A stretch of DNA of 64,000 nt from the NCBI RefSeq assembly GCF_014699055.1, contig NZ_JACXAC010000003.1:714588-778587 (forward strand). The letters run 5' to 3'. The translations under genes and the position numbers were made by a program. A model generated the notes under the pieces. That model had not been told where the DNA came from and did not search any database. It worked only from the letters and a program-made list of their open reading frames with translations. Positions 26,182-34,800 of this stretch are shown piece by piece; the stretch's first letter is position 1, and the number at the start of each line of letters is the position of its first letter. This DNA comes from Hymenobacter armeniacus (GTDB lineage: Bacteria > Bacteroidota > Bacteroidia > Cytophagales > Hymenobacteraceae).

Positions 26182-26634
26182 CTATTTCAGATATACGGCT
26201 TCCAGCCGGGCCACAGCTGCACCGCTGGCATCCAGCACCCGCAGGGTGTCGCCGCTGATTTCGTAGCTGTTGGCCTTGGCCAGGGCCCCGGTGAAGGCGT
26301 TTTCGGTATCGATGGCCGGGCAGCTCATGCGCGTGCTCATCAGCGGGCTGAACTTCAGCTCACTCTCGTTTTCGCTGAAGAAGCTGCCCCGGAAGCGGTT
26401 GCAGCTGCCGTTGCCTTCGGCCGTACCGTCGGCGCGGAGCGTGAGGTAAGGCTCGCGGGTGTTGGCGGGCACCGAAATGGGCTTGCCGGCCACTTGCCGC
26501 AGCACCCAGTGGGTTTCGCGGAGCGGGGCGTTGGGAGTAGTGGGGGCAGCTGGGGCAGTTGCCGCAGTTTCCTGGGCAGGGCGGGTATTGCAGCCAGTGG
26601 CCAGCAGGGCCAGAATCAGAACGGAAGAACGCAT
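26182..26634 (-). CDS. META-domain lipoprotein (HslJ-like)
   Basis: I chose the ATG at 26634 (MRSSVLILALLATGC), which gives a 150-residue lipoprotein with lipobox LATGC. The META domain is clear: WVLRQVAGKPI, YLTLRADGTAEGNGSCNRFRGSF, and STRMSCPAIDTENAFTGAL. In E. coli HslJ this domain is linked to heat shock and novobiocin resistance. The role here is an inferred envelope-stress function. Confidence 0.9.
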   Translation of the reverse strand: MRSSVLILALLATGCNTRPAQETAATAPAAPTTPNAPLRETHWVLRQVAGKPISVPANTREPYLTLRADGTAEGNGSCNRFRGSFFSENESELKFSPLMSTRMSCPAIDTENAFTGALAKANSYEISGDTLRVLDASGAAVARLEAVYLK

Positions 26635-26671
26635 AGCAGAACGCAACTAAAGGAAGGCCTTTCCAAACGCG

Positions 26672-26699
26672 AAAAGCCTGCGTGATTACGCAGGCTTTT
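26672..26699. terminator. Bidirectional-type terminator
   Basis: A 12-base perfect stem AAAAGCCTGCGT / ACGCAGGCTTTT with loop GATT lies downstream of the minus-strand gene ending at 26734. Flanking A and T runs allow function on either strand. Confidence 0.85.
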
Positions 26700-26733
26700 G
26701 CTGAATGTTGGCGCCGCTAAGGATGAGCTTGCG

Positions 26734-27555
26734 TTAGTTGCCCACTTTGAACGTGAGGCCGGCGCCTACCGTGGTGGTGCCGGCCGCCGTGCCGCCCAGC
26801 ACCTGCCCGGCCGTTACGTCGAGGCGCATGGCGGGCACGGGGCGAATGTACAGGCCCGCCGTGGTGCCCATGTTGAGCCCGCTACGGCCGTAGCCGAATG
26901 CTTCCACAAAAAAGCCGGCTTTCTGGCTCAGCGGCCCGTTGAGAGCCAGCGAGCCGAGGAACTGGCCTTTGCTGATATCGGCTGTCGTGATGCCGGGCTG
27001 GCTGAAGCCAAAGTTGCCTTCCAGGCCAAACCGCTCGCCGAGTTGCTCGCTCACCAGCAGGCGGCCGGTGGGGGCCCAGGTGGTGGCCTTGAGGGCCGCG
27101 CTGCCCGTGCCCGGCACGGCCGATTCTACCATGATGGCGACCTGGGTGCGAGTGTCGTAGTTAGGCGAAATCATGAGCTTGGTGCCGATGACCGTGGGCG
27201 CGTAGCCCCGGGCCTCCACCAAGCCGGCCTCGGTGGTCATGGTGGGGCCATTATGGCGGTAGCCCTGCGTCACGCGCAGCTCCATGCTATTGAAAAAACC
27301 GATGCGCAGCGTGGCCGCGCTCAAGCTCTGGGCCAGGCTGCTGCCGCCAAACTGCCGCTGGAAGCCCGTTTCGAGCTGAAAGCGGCCGGGCTGCAGTACC
27401 TGGGCCGTGATGGTTTGGCCGGGACGGTCGGCGCGAATGTTCCGCACAAAGGGGGCATCCACATTGGGGTTGTTTTCCTCGGCGGTGTTTTGGGCCAGGG
27501 TGAGGCCGGGGCTGCCCAGCAGGGCGGCGGCGGCCAGCAGAGTGGTCTTTCGCAT
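26734..27555 (-). CDS. Outer-membrane beta-barrel protein of the phenol-MetA-like transporter type
   Basis: The 273-residue protein has a signal peptide (about 1-21, ending TLAQ). A series of alternating beta strands follows (RPGQTITAQVLQPGRFQLET, AATLRIGFFNSMELRVTQGY, FGLEGNFGFSQPG) and ends in a barrel-like strand (GAGLTFKVGN). The RPGxT....QPGxFQLE start is typical of the putative MetA-pathway transporter family. The substrate is unknown and no catabolic genes are adjacent. Confidence 0.78.
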   Translation of the reverse strand: MRKTTLLAAAALLGSPGLTLAQNTAEENNPNVDAPFVRNIRADRPGQTITAQVLQPGRFQLETGFQRQFGGSSLAQSLSAATLRIGFFNSMELRVTQGYRHNGPTMTTEAGLVEARGYAPTVIGTKLMISPNYDTRTQVAIMVESAVPGTGSAALKATTWAPTGRLLVSEQLGERFGLEGNFGFSQPGITTADISKGQFLGSLALNGPLSQKAGFFVEAFGYGRSGLNMGTTAGLYIRPVPAMRLDVTAGQVLGGTAAGTTTVGAGLTFKVGN

Positions 27556-27695
27556 GTTCTCCAGACCCGCCCCGCTACGGCATGGTTCATTCAGGGTTGC
27601 GTTTTCTGGAAATTTATTTGAAAAGTTCTACTTAGATTTCATATTGTGCCACTCATTGGCCATAAAATTATTTTCTGCGTACAATTGCGCTGCTT

Positions 27696-28622
27696 ATGAA
27701 AAAGTCCTTTGTCCTCGGCTTACTGGCCCTTGCTGCTGCTGTTCCGGTACACGTACACGCCCAGCAAACTCTCCCGCTATACACTGGCACCATTCCCGAT
27801 TCCAAGCCCAGCGCGGTGCAGGAAACCAGCCTCACGCTGGCCAACGGCGGGGTGCGCATTTCCAACGTGGTGCAGCCCAACCTCACGGTTTTTGTGCCGC
27901 CGGCGGGCACGGCCAATGGCACGGCCGTGGTCATTTGCCCCGGCGGCGGCTACGCCCGCCTGTCCATCGACAGCGAAGGCTACGACGTGGCCAAGCGCCT
28001 CAACGAAATGGGCGTCACGGCCTTCGTGCTCAAGTACCGCCTGCCGAACGACCAAAGCCAGCCCGACAAATCCATCGCGCCCTTGCTCGATGCCCAACAG
28101 GCCCTGCGCCTGGTGCGCCAGCAGGCGGCCAAATACAGCCTCAACCCCGAGCGCATCGGCCTGATGGGCTTTTCGGCCGGGGGACACTTGGCGGCGTGGG
28201 CGGGCACGCAGTTTGCAAAACCGGTGGGCGACAAGCCCAGTCCCGAGTCGGTGCGGCCGGCGTTTCTGGTGCTGATGTACCCCGTCATCAGCTTCAGCGA
28301 CACGCTCAAACACGGCGGCTCACGGGATAACCTGCTGGGCAAAACGCCCACGCCGGAACAAATTCGCCGGTATTCCAACGAGTTGCAGGTATCGGCCCAA
28401 ACGCCGCCCACCTTCCTGGTGCACGCCCAGGACGACAAAACCGTGCCCGTCAACAACAGCATCGTGTTCTACCAGGCTTGCCTGCGCCACGGCGTGCCCG
28501 CCGAGCTGCACCTCTACCCCAAAGGCGGCCACGGCTTCGGCCTCAACAACAAAACCACCAAAGACCTCTGGACCGACCGCCTGCGCAACTGGATGGACGC
28601 CAACGGCTGGCTGAATAAGTAG
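27696..28622 (+). CDS. Secreted alpha/beta hydrolase (acetyl-esterase type)
   Basis: The 308-residue protein has a signal peptide (about 1-25, HVHAQQ). The hydrolase domain shows the oxyanion-hole motif CPGGGYARLS, the nucleophile elbow GFSAGGHL, the Asp in VHAQDDKTVP and the His in GGHGFGL. This arrangement matches BD-FAE/Aes-like esterases, many of which remove acetyl groups from xylan or other sugars. It stands alone between convergent and divergent neighbours. Confidence 0.92.
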   Translation: MKKSFVLGLLALAAAVPVHVHAQQTLPLYTGTIPDSKPSAVQETSLTLANGGVRISNVVQPNLTVFVPPAGTANGTAVVICPGGGYARLSIDSEGYDVAKRLNEMGVTAFVLKYRLPNDQSQPDKSIAPLLDAQQALRLVRQQAAKYSLNPERIGLMGFSAGGHLAAWAGTQFAKPVGDKPSPESVRPAFLVLMYPVISFSDTLKHGGSRDNLLGKTPTPEQIRRYSNELQVSAQTPPTFLVHAQDDKTVPVNNSIVFYQACLRHGVPAELHLYPKGGHGFGLNNKTTKDLWTDRLRNWMDANGWLNK

Positions 28623-28631
28623 GAGGCGTTG

Positions 28632-29948
28632 CTACAAACCAGCCAGCACCTGCTGAATCTCGCCGAAGGAGGGCCGGGCGGCCACGTGAGGCTGCTGGCA
28701 TTGCTGCTCGAGCCGCTGGAGACTTGATGCCTGCGGGGAGCCCTCCGCTTCGGGGCAATGCGCCAGCAATTCCTGCAGCAGGCAGCCAAAGGCTCGTACT
28801 TCCAGCCGTTGCAGGGCAGGGGTGGCCTCGCCCTCAGGTGCGAAGAAGCTGGCCGCGCCAAAGTCGCCCAGCAGCGCATTGCCGTCGGCGGTCGTCAGCA
28901 CGTTGTGGGCGTACAAATCGCCGTGCAGAATGCCCTGCGCGTGCAAATGACCGGCCGCAGCGGCAATACCCTGCGCAATGCAAAGGGCCGTTTTTAGGGT
29001 GAAATGGGTGCCGGGGGCGTACACGTCGCGGGTGCAGGTGCGCAGGCTGGGCGGCCCGGCCAGGTTGCCGAACGACTCGTCGATGAGTTCCAGAACCAAG
29101 CCCTCGGCGCCCGACGGATGCCCGTTCACTTTGCCTTCCACGGCAATCAGGTTGGGGTGGGCGCCAGCCTGTAGGCAGGCCAGCATCTCGCAATGGGGCA
29201 GCCCGTCGCTGGTCACGGCTCCTTTAAAGAGCTTTACGGCCACTTCCGCATCGTCGGAATTCGCCCGCCGCCACAGCGCCCGATAGATGACGCCCGAAGC
29301 GCCTTCGCCCAACTGCTGTTCCACGGTCAGTTGCTGCCAGTCAATCGGGCCGACGGTTTGCTGCGCGTCGGCTTGCTTTTCGGCAGTGGCCGACAGCGGG
29401 TTCCCCGCGTAGGCCAGCCAGGCGAGGCGGGGCAGGGCCAGCAGCCACGGCGGCAATGCGGTTAGGTGGTTGGCGGCCAGGCGCAGCAGCTCCAGCTTGG
29501 TGCACCGGGCCAGCGTTTCGGGCAGCTGGGAGAGGCGGTTGCCGGCCAGCATCAGCTTCTGCAGCTGCGCGCAGTTGCCAATTTCCTCGGGCAAGGCTTC
29601 CAGCTGGTTGTCGGTGAGGATGAGCCAGCGCAGCTTGGGCGGCAGCGCGGCACCGGGCAGCGTGCGTATCTGGTTGGCTTTAAAGCCCACCATGTGCAGT
29701 TCGGCGCACTGGCCCAGCACGGCGGGTACTTCGGTGAAGCGGTTGTCGGAGCAGAATAATACCTGCAGGTGGCGCAGGCGGCCCAGGTCGTTGGGAAGCG
29801 AGGACAGCGCGTTGCCGGTCAGGTTGAGAACTTCGAGGGTATCAGCGAGGTCAAATATCTCGCGGGGAAATTCGGTGAGGCCGGCGGCCAAATCAAGCCG
29901 CTTGTGGCCGTGGAGCTGCCCGGCGCGCAGCTGTTCGAGGGTATGCAT
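28632..29948 (-). CDS. Leucine-rich-repeat protein kinase
   Basis: The 438-residue protein combines about seven leucine-rich repeats (residues 15-190; LEVLNLTGNALSSLPNDLG and LRWLILTDNQLEALPEEIG are typical) with a protein-kinase-like domain (about 205-438). The kinase has a Gly-rich loop (LGEGASGVIY), the lysine strand (EVAVKLFKGA), a catalytic loop HGDLYAHNVL that keeps Asp and Asn but has Tyr for the usual Lys, and the metal motif LLGDFGAAS. HGDL is also seen in other bacterial kinases, so activity is plausible. There is no membrane segment, so it is cytoplasmic. Confidence 0.92.
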   Translation of the reverse strand: MHTLEQLRAGQLHGHKRLDLAAGLTEFPREIFDLADTLEVLNLTGNALSSLPNDLGRLRHLQVLFCSDNRFTEVPAVLGQCAELHMVGFKANQIRTLPGAALPPKLRWLILTDNQLEALPEEIGNCAQLQKLMLAGNRLSQLPETLARCTKLELLRLAANHLTALPPWLLALPRLAWLAYAGNPLSATAEKQADAQQTVGPIDWQQLTVEQQLGEGASGVIYRALWRRANSDDAEVAVKLFKGAVTSDGLPHCEMLACLQAGAHPNLIAVEGKVNGHPSGAEGLVLELIDESFGNLAGPPSLRTCTRDVYAPGTHFTLKTALCIAQGIAAAAGHLHAQGILHGDLYAHNVLTTADGNALLGDFGAASFFAPEGEATPALQRLEVRAFGCLLQELLAHCPEAEGSPQASSLQRLEQQCQQPHVAARPSFGEIQQVLAGL

Positions 29949-29964
29949 GGGGGCAAAGGTCGGC

Positions 29965-30042
29965 GTAGCGCGGACTTTTAGTCCGCGAGGGGGTAGCAGT
30001 CTTCGCGGCCCGATTCACTCGCGGACTAAATGTCCGCGCTAC
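29965..30042. repeat. Inverted repeat GTAGCGCGGAC...GTCCGCG
   Basis: The arms 29965-29989 and 30018-30042 pair at 24 of 25 positions. Each arm is itself a palindrome (CGCGGACTTTTAGTCCGCG), so alternative hairpins can form. It lies in the 100-base gap between the kinase and the unknown gene downstream of it. Confidence 0.85.
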
Positions 30043-30048
30043 AGTACC

Positions 30049-30777
30049 CTAATAACTCTCCTTGCGGAAACCCCAGGCGCGCAGCTCGGCCTCGAACGTG
30101 TCCGGGTAGTTGGCCTTCAGCGCGTACACCACGGCTTGCAGCACCTTGCGCAGCTCCAGCTTGGCGGTGTCTTTCTGGCTCACGGACTTGCTCACTTTGC
30201 TGGCCAGGCCATCGGTTTTGCTCAGCAGGTCCTGGTATTCAACGAAGCGGGTTTGCCAGAAGGACGTGCCGAAGTCGCGCTTGGCGAAGGGAGCCGCGGC
30301 CACGGCGGGGAACAGCAGCTCGCGCAGGGCCTTGAGGCGCTCGTTGCGGTCTGCGCTCAGGGCGAAGCCGCCGCTTTTGCGCGTTATCAGCCCGAAGCCG
30401 GGCAGGCGGGCATCGGTGCGGGCTTTGTCGTAGCCGCTGTCTTCGTTGATGTATTTTTTCAGAATGCGCAGGCCCTCATCGAACTGGTCGTCGAGCTCCT
30501 GCAGGCGCTGGCTTTGCGGGGTGCGGGCCGCGGCGGCCCCGCGCTTCTCGGCGATGGCGGCGCCGAAATCGGTGGCCAGCTGGGCGAAGTCGGCCTGCGT
30601 TTTCCAGCGCAGCACAAACCAGGTTTCCTTGCCCCAGGCCTCGGCCACGAGCCGCGCTACTTCGGCCAGCGGGCCGTCTTTTTTGGGGATGAGGAGTTTG
30701 GGGTTCACCGCCGCGTCGGCGGCAGGCACGGGGGTGGAAGCCCCGGCCGAAGCGGGCGTGGTAGAGTGGTCTGCCAT
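30049..30777 (-). CDS. Conserved-looking protein of unknown function
   Basis: The 242-residue protein has an Ala/Pro-rich N-terminus (about 1-28) and then a helical body (AEVARLVAEAWGKETWFVLR, SQRLQELDDQFDEGLRILKK, KLELRKVLQAVVYALKANYP). There is no signal peptide or membrane segment, and no family is recognised. The frame is long, has normal codon use and lacks a competing frame, so it is likely a real cytoplasmic protein. Confidence 0.75.
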   Translation of the reverse strand: MADHSTTPASAGASTPVPAADAAVNPKLLIPKKDGPLAEVARLVAEAWGKETWFVLRWKTQADFAQLATDFGAAIAEKRGAAAARTPQSQRLQELDDQFDEGLRILKKYINEDSGYDKARTDARLPGFGLITRKSGGFALSADRNERLKALRELLFPAVAAAPFAKRDFGTSFWQTRFVEYQDLLSKTDGLASKVSKSVSQKDTAKLELRKVLQAVVYALKANYPDTFEAELRAWGFRKESY

Positions 30778-31506
30778 GAGGTAAGAGGGTAAAAATGAGG
30801 GATGAAAGACACCGTAAGACTGTGGCCGGGCTAAGGTGAGCAGAAATTCTCAGGAGACAAAATTTCCCGCCACCGCGCCGGATTCGGCGCGCAGCCAGCC
30901 GCCCCGTCGCTCAACGGGCTTCGGCGGGCGGGGCCACCGGCCGTCGCGGCCCTCGGGGGCCTCCGGCGGGGGCCGCCATGGCCCGTCGCGGCGCTCAACG
31001 GCCCTTGTCACCCCGTGCCGGGTGCTCCCGAGTGTCTCGACGGCTCCCAACTCAAGGCGACAAGGGCCGTCGAGAAGTTTCCCAGGCCGGGTGGCGCCCC
31101 GCTTATCTTCGCCGCACGCGTAGGTAGTCCCCGGCCAGCGGTTGCCCCTAAAAAGGCGAACCCCCGGCGTGTAGGAAACACCGAGGGTTTTGAAACGGGG
31201 TTCTAGGACAACCCTTCCTTCAACTCAAATGAAGCAGCGAATCAAGCTGCCGAGGACAGCGCGAAAAAGCTACTTCGCAAGTTCGGTTCGCCGCTCTTGC
31301 TGGATTTCTTAAAAGGTGTGGCAAAAGGCTTGGGCCTGCTGCTCATCTCGCAATTACTCCGGTAGCTTTGGTAAGGAGTTGGGCCGAGTGCCCGGGGCCT
31401 TATTTTTCCGGGTATGACAAATCTACACGCAGAGGCGGCGAAAAGTTGCTGACTGCCGGATGTCATCTACCTTAGTACACAGTTCTCTGCTAACAAAATC
31501 CCCATC
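30778..31506. other. Noncoding stretch: GC-rich block and hairpins
   Basis: About 730 bases lie without an intact gene. A very GC-rich block (about 30870-31115) contains the 12-base inverted repeat ACGGCCCTTGTC / GACAAGGGCCGT (30998-31009 and 31059-31070) and repeated GGCCGTCG/CGTCGCGGC words. A hairpin with T run, CCCCCGGCGTGT / ACACCGAGGG then TTTT (31161-31191), looks like a terminator on the plus strand. A remnant reading frame follows at 31207-31365. A structured RNA or a decayed gene are both possible. Confidence 0.5.
31207..31365 (+). pseudogene. Possible C-terminal remnant of a small protein
   Basis: An open frame after an in-frame TAG (31204) encodes a protein-like sequence with no start codon: NEAANQAAEDSAKKLLRKFG followed by SPLLLDFLKGVAKGLGLLL and ISQLLR, then TAG. 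The amphipathic, charged-then-hydrophobic pattern looks like real coding sequence. With no ATG, GTG or usable TTG upstream in frame, it may be a broken gene or need a frame correction. Confidence 0.3.
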
Positions 31507-31800
31507 ATGGTCACTCTAGATTACCGCATTCTCCGAACGGCGTTGGGTTATAGCTTTCTTGGTGGGGTGTTCTTATTAATGGCTTATGCCACTGGGCCGG
31601 TTTTACATTACTTGGGAGGGTATGTAATTCTATTGTCTTACATAACCATCATCTGGTTGTTAATAGCCAATATGAATAAAAAGCGCATTGCTTTGGGACT
31701 TGCTAAACGCGCACTATTGGTTGTAAGCGTTTTGATGGGAATGACTGTGATTTATGCGCTTACATTGTCGTTTGCGCGTTTACAACTCGGCTATTTTTAA
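31507..31800 (+). CDS. Small AT-rich membrane protein of unknown function
   Basis: The 97-residue protein has three hydrophobic segments (about residues 14-32, 37-55 and 68-88; for example LGYSFLGGVFLLMAYATGPV). Its base composition is visibly more AT-rich than the neighbours, which suggests acquisition or an orphan gene. The start is the ATG at 31507. No family is recognised. It converges on the helicase gene at 31813. Confidence 0.65.
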   Translation: MVTLDYRILRTALGYSFLGGVFLLMAYATGPVLHYLGGYVILLSYITIIWLLIANMNKKRIALGLAKRALLVVSVLMGMTVIYALTLSFARLQLGYF

Positions 31801-31812
31801 TAGAAAGCTTAT

Positions 31813-34800
31813 CTATACCTCTACCACTTCCCCCGTGCCGAAATAATAAATAAGGCCTTTCACCTCCGCGTAGCCTAATTGCTCAAAGAGCGTGGCGTAA
31901 TTCCGCAGCAGGCGCCGGTGTTTCTCCTGCGGCGGGGGCAGGCGGAAATCGAGCAGCGTGACCCGGCCGCCGAGGCGGTGGTGTTCTTCCAGGGAGGGTT
32001 CGAGTACGATGCGGTCGGGCTTGTAGTCGCGCAGCTTCACGCCGCCCACCAGGATTTCGCGCTCCGTTTCCACGCTCAGGTGCGGGGCGAAGTAGGGGGC
32101 CAGGCGCGGGTCGCTCACCAGCCGTTCGAGGCTGGCCACCAGCTGGGGCCGCTCGCGGGCGCTCAAGATGCCCTCGGCCACGAGCTGGCTGGCCACCCGG
32201 CTCACATCGGCGGCCGTGAGCAGGCGGCGCAGGGCAAAGTGCAGCTTGCGGTTCCACTCGCCCTGCTCTTTTTGCTCGTCAAAATCGAAGAGGGTGGTGG
32301 CGTGGCGGCGCAGCTTGAGGCGGTCTTCCCAGGGCGCGGCGGCCAGGTTGGTTAGCTCGTAGTTGTTAGTTGTTAGTTGTCCGTTGTCAGGTTTTTTCTT
32401 AGCTGGGGAGCCTTGGGAGAGGATGAAGGACACTTGTTCATCTTGCCACTCACCTTGGCTCGCAAGGTAGCCATGCAGCAAATCAGCTACGGAGCGGGCG
32501 GCAGTGTTAGTTGTCGGTTGCTCGTTGTCAGTTGTCAGGCTCTTACCCGAACTAACAACTGACAACGAAGAACTAGCAACTAAAGCGGGCTTTTTGCTGA
32601 TGACGTAGAGGCGGTGGCGCGGCCGGGTGAAGGCCACGTACAGCGTGTTCAGCCCTTCGAGGAAGGTTTTCTCGCGCTCCTCGTCGTATTGGGCCGCCAG
32701 GGCAGTTTGCTGAATGCCTTTTTGCAGGCTCACCACGGCCACTTCGGGCATGTTCTCCAAGGGCTTTTCGCCGGCTTCCAGGTGGCCCCAGAGCAGGGTA
32801 CCCCGGTGCGGCTCCAGGCTCCAGTCGGCAAACGGCACGATGACCACGCCGTAGGCCAGGCCCTTGGCCTTGTGCACCGTGGTGATGGTGATGGCCGCCC
32901 GCCCCCCCGGCGCGTTGATGCTGATGCGCCCCTTGCGCTCCTCCCAGTGCGTGAGGAAGTTGCCCAGGTTGTTGCCGAAGCGCAGGCTGTATTCCAGCGT
33001 CAAATCGAGGAAGCGGAACAGGTAGTCGCTCTCCCCGTTGCGCCCCAGCAAGCCGAAGAGGTTCAGCAGCCGCTCGGCCAGCTCGTAAAGGCCCAGATTG
33101 CCGGTTTCCTGCTCGCGCACGTCGTAGCCCAGGGCCCGCAGCTCGTCGAAAAACGAGTGGCCGCCGGCCGCATTGGCCACCTCAGCAATGTGCCGGGCGC
33201 GGGCCGGCGTGGGGGCCAGCCCGCGCACCACCTTGTCCACGAGCAGCAGGGCTTCGGCCCGCGCCAGGGTATCGGCCGGCTGGTGCAGCACCCTGAGGAT
33301 GCTCACCAGCAGGTTCACCACCTCCGCAAATTCCAGCGCCAGCGAGTCGGCCGAAATGATGGGGTAGCCCCGCTCTTTCAGGAACTTGGCAATGATTTTA
33401 CTGGCGTAGCGGGTCCGGCACAGCACCGCAATGTCTTCCAACGCGTAGCCCTCGGCCAAGGCCTGCTCCACCAGCTGCAGGGTGAGGTAGCAGGTGCTTT
33501 CGTCGTAGCCCAGCACGGCCTCGGGCAGGTGGCCAGGGAGGGCCTCGGGGGTGTAGGCGCCGGTAGCCGCGTCGTAGCGCAGGGCGGGCGCGTCTTTTTG
33601 GGTGAACAGCAACTCGACGTGGCCCTGCTGGGCGGTGCTCTGCGACTCGGGCACCTGCTGCCCAAAATGCTCATCAAAAATGCCCGCCACCAGCCCCAGC
33701 GTGGCGTGCCGGTCGCTCACCGCCTTGAAAAACGCGTTGTTAAAGTCCACGATTTCGCGGGCCGAGCGGTAGTTCACCTGCAGGGCTTTGGGTTCGAGCA
33801 CGGGGTCGAGAGTTTCGTAGCGCAGCCGCAGCAACTCGCGCATCTCGGGCTCGCGGGCCCGCGCCACCAGGGCGGCGGTGTTATTCTGGTGCAGGCGCAG
33901 AATCTGCTCCATCTCGCCCCCGCGCCAGCGGTAGATGGCCTGTTTGGCGTCGCCCACCGCTAGGCTGCTGTGGCCGTTGGCCAGCGTATTTTCCACCAGT
34001 GGCAGCAGGTTGTTCCATTGCAGCACCGAGGTGTCCTGAAACTCGTCAATCAGAATGTGCTCGTACCGCTCGCCCAGCCGCTCGTACAAAAACGGCACCG
34101 GCTCGGTGAGCACAATGCTGGCAATGCGCCGGTTAAACTCCGAAATCAGCACCACGTTGCGCTCCCGGCTGATTTGCTCCACCACCTTGTTCAATTCGCT
34201 CAGCAGCGAGGCGTGAAACAAGTACGGCTGCATGGCCGCCAGCAGCACGTAGCTCGACAAATACGCCTCGCGCAGCTGTTCCACGGCCGCCACCACCGCC
34301 CGCAGCGGCTCCTTCACCGCATCCACGCGGGCGCGGTCGGCCTCGGTCTTGATTTTGCCGCTGTACCACTTGTCGTCGCTGAGCGTGGCCGTCACGTAGC
34401 TGTTCGGCCCGGCCTCGGGGGCCAGCAAGTCCACGCCCTTCTGCACGTAGCCAAAGATGCCGCGCTTGCCCTGGAAAAAGTCGCCCTCCGCCACGTCCGC
34501 CTGCTCCAGCACCGCCAGTGCCGCCTCCCGCGTCTGGGCAAAGGCCGCCTCAATCTCCGCCCGCTTCGCCCGAATCTGCTTGTCCAGCCGCCGGAAATCG
34601 GCCAGCGTCAGCCGGCCCAGCTGCGTCACCGCCTCCTGCACCGTCTCGTTGAACAGCGCCCGCCCGAAGCCCGCCAGCTCCTCGGGCAGCCGGCTCCAGC
34701 TTTTGCCCTCGTCGGCCTGCCCCAGCGCGTATTCGGCCAGCGTTTGGGAGAGCAGCCGGCTGTTGGGGTCGCGGTTCACCTTATCGAGCAGCGCGGCCAC

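Noticed and set aside
32614..33963. 449-codon plus-strand frame opposite the AddA-like helicase
   Set aside because: It is antisense to well-defined helicase motifs and has the typical shadow composition (His/Gln/Arg-rich).
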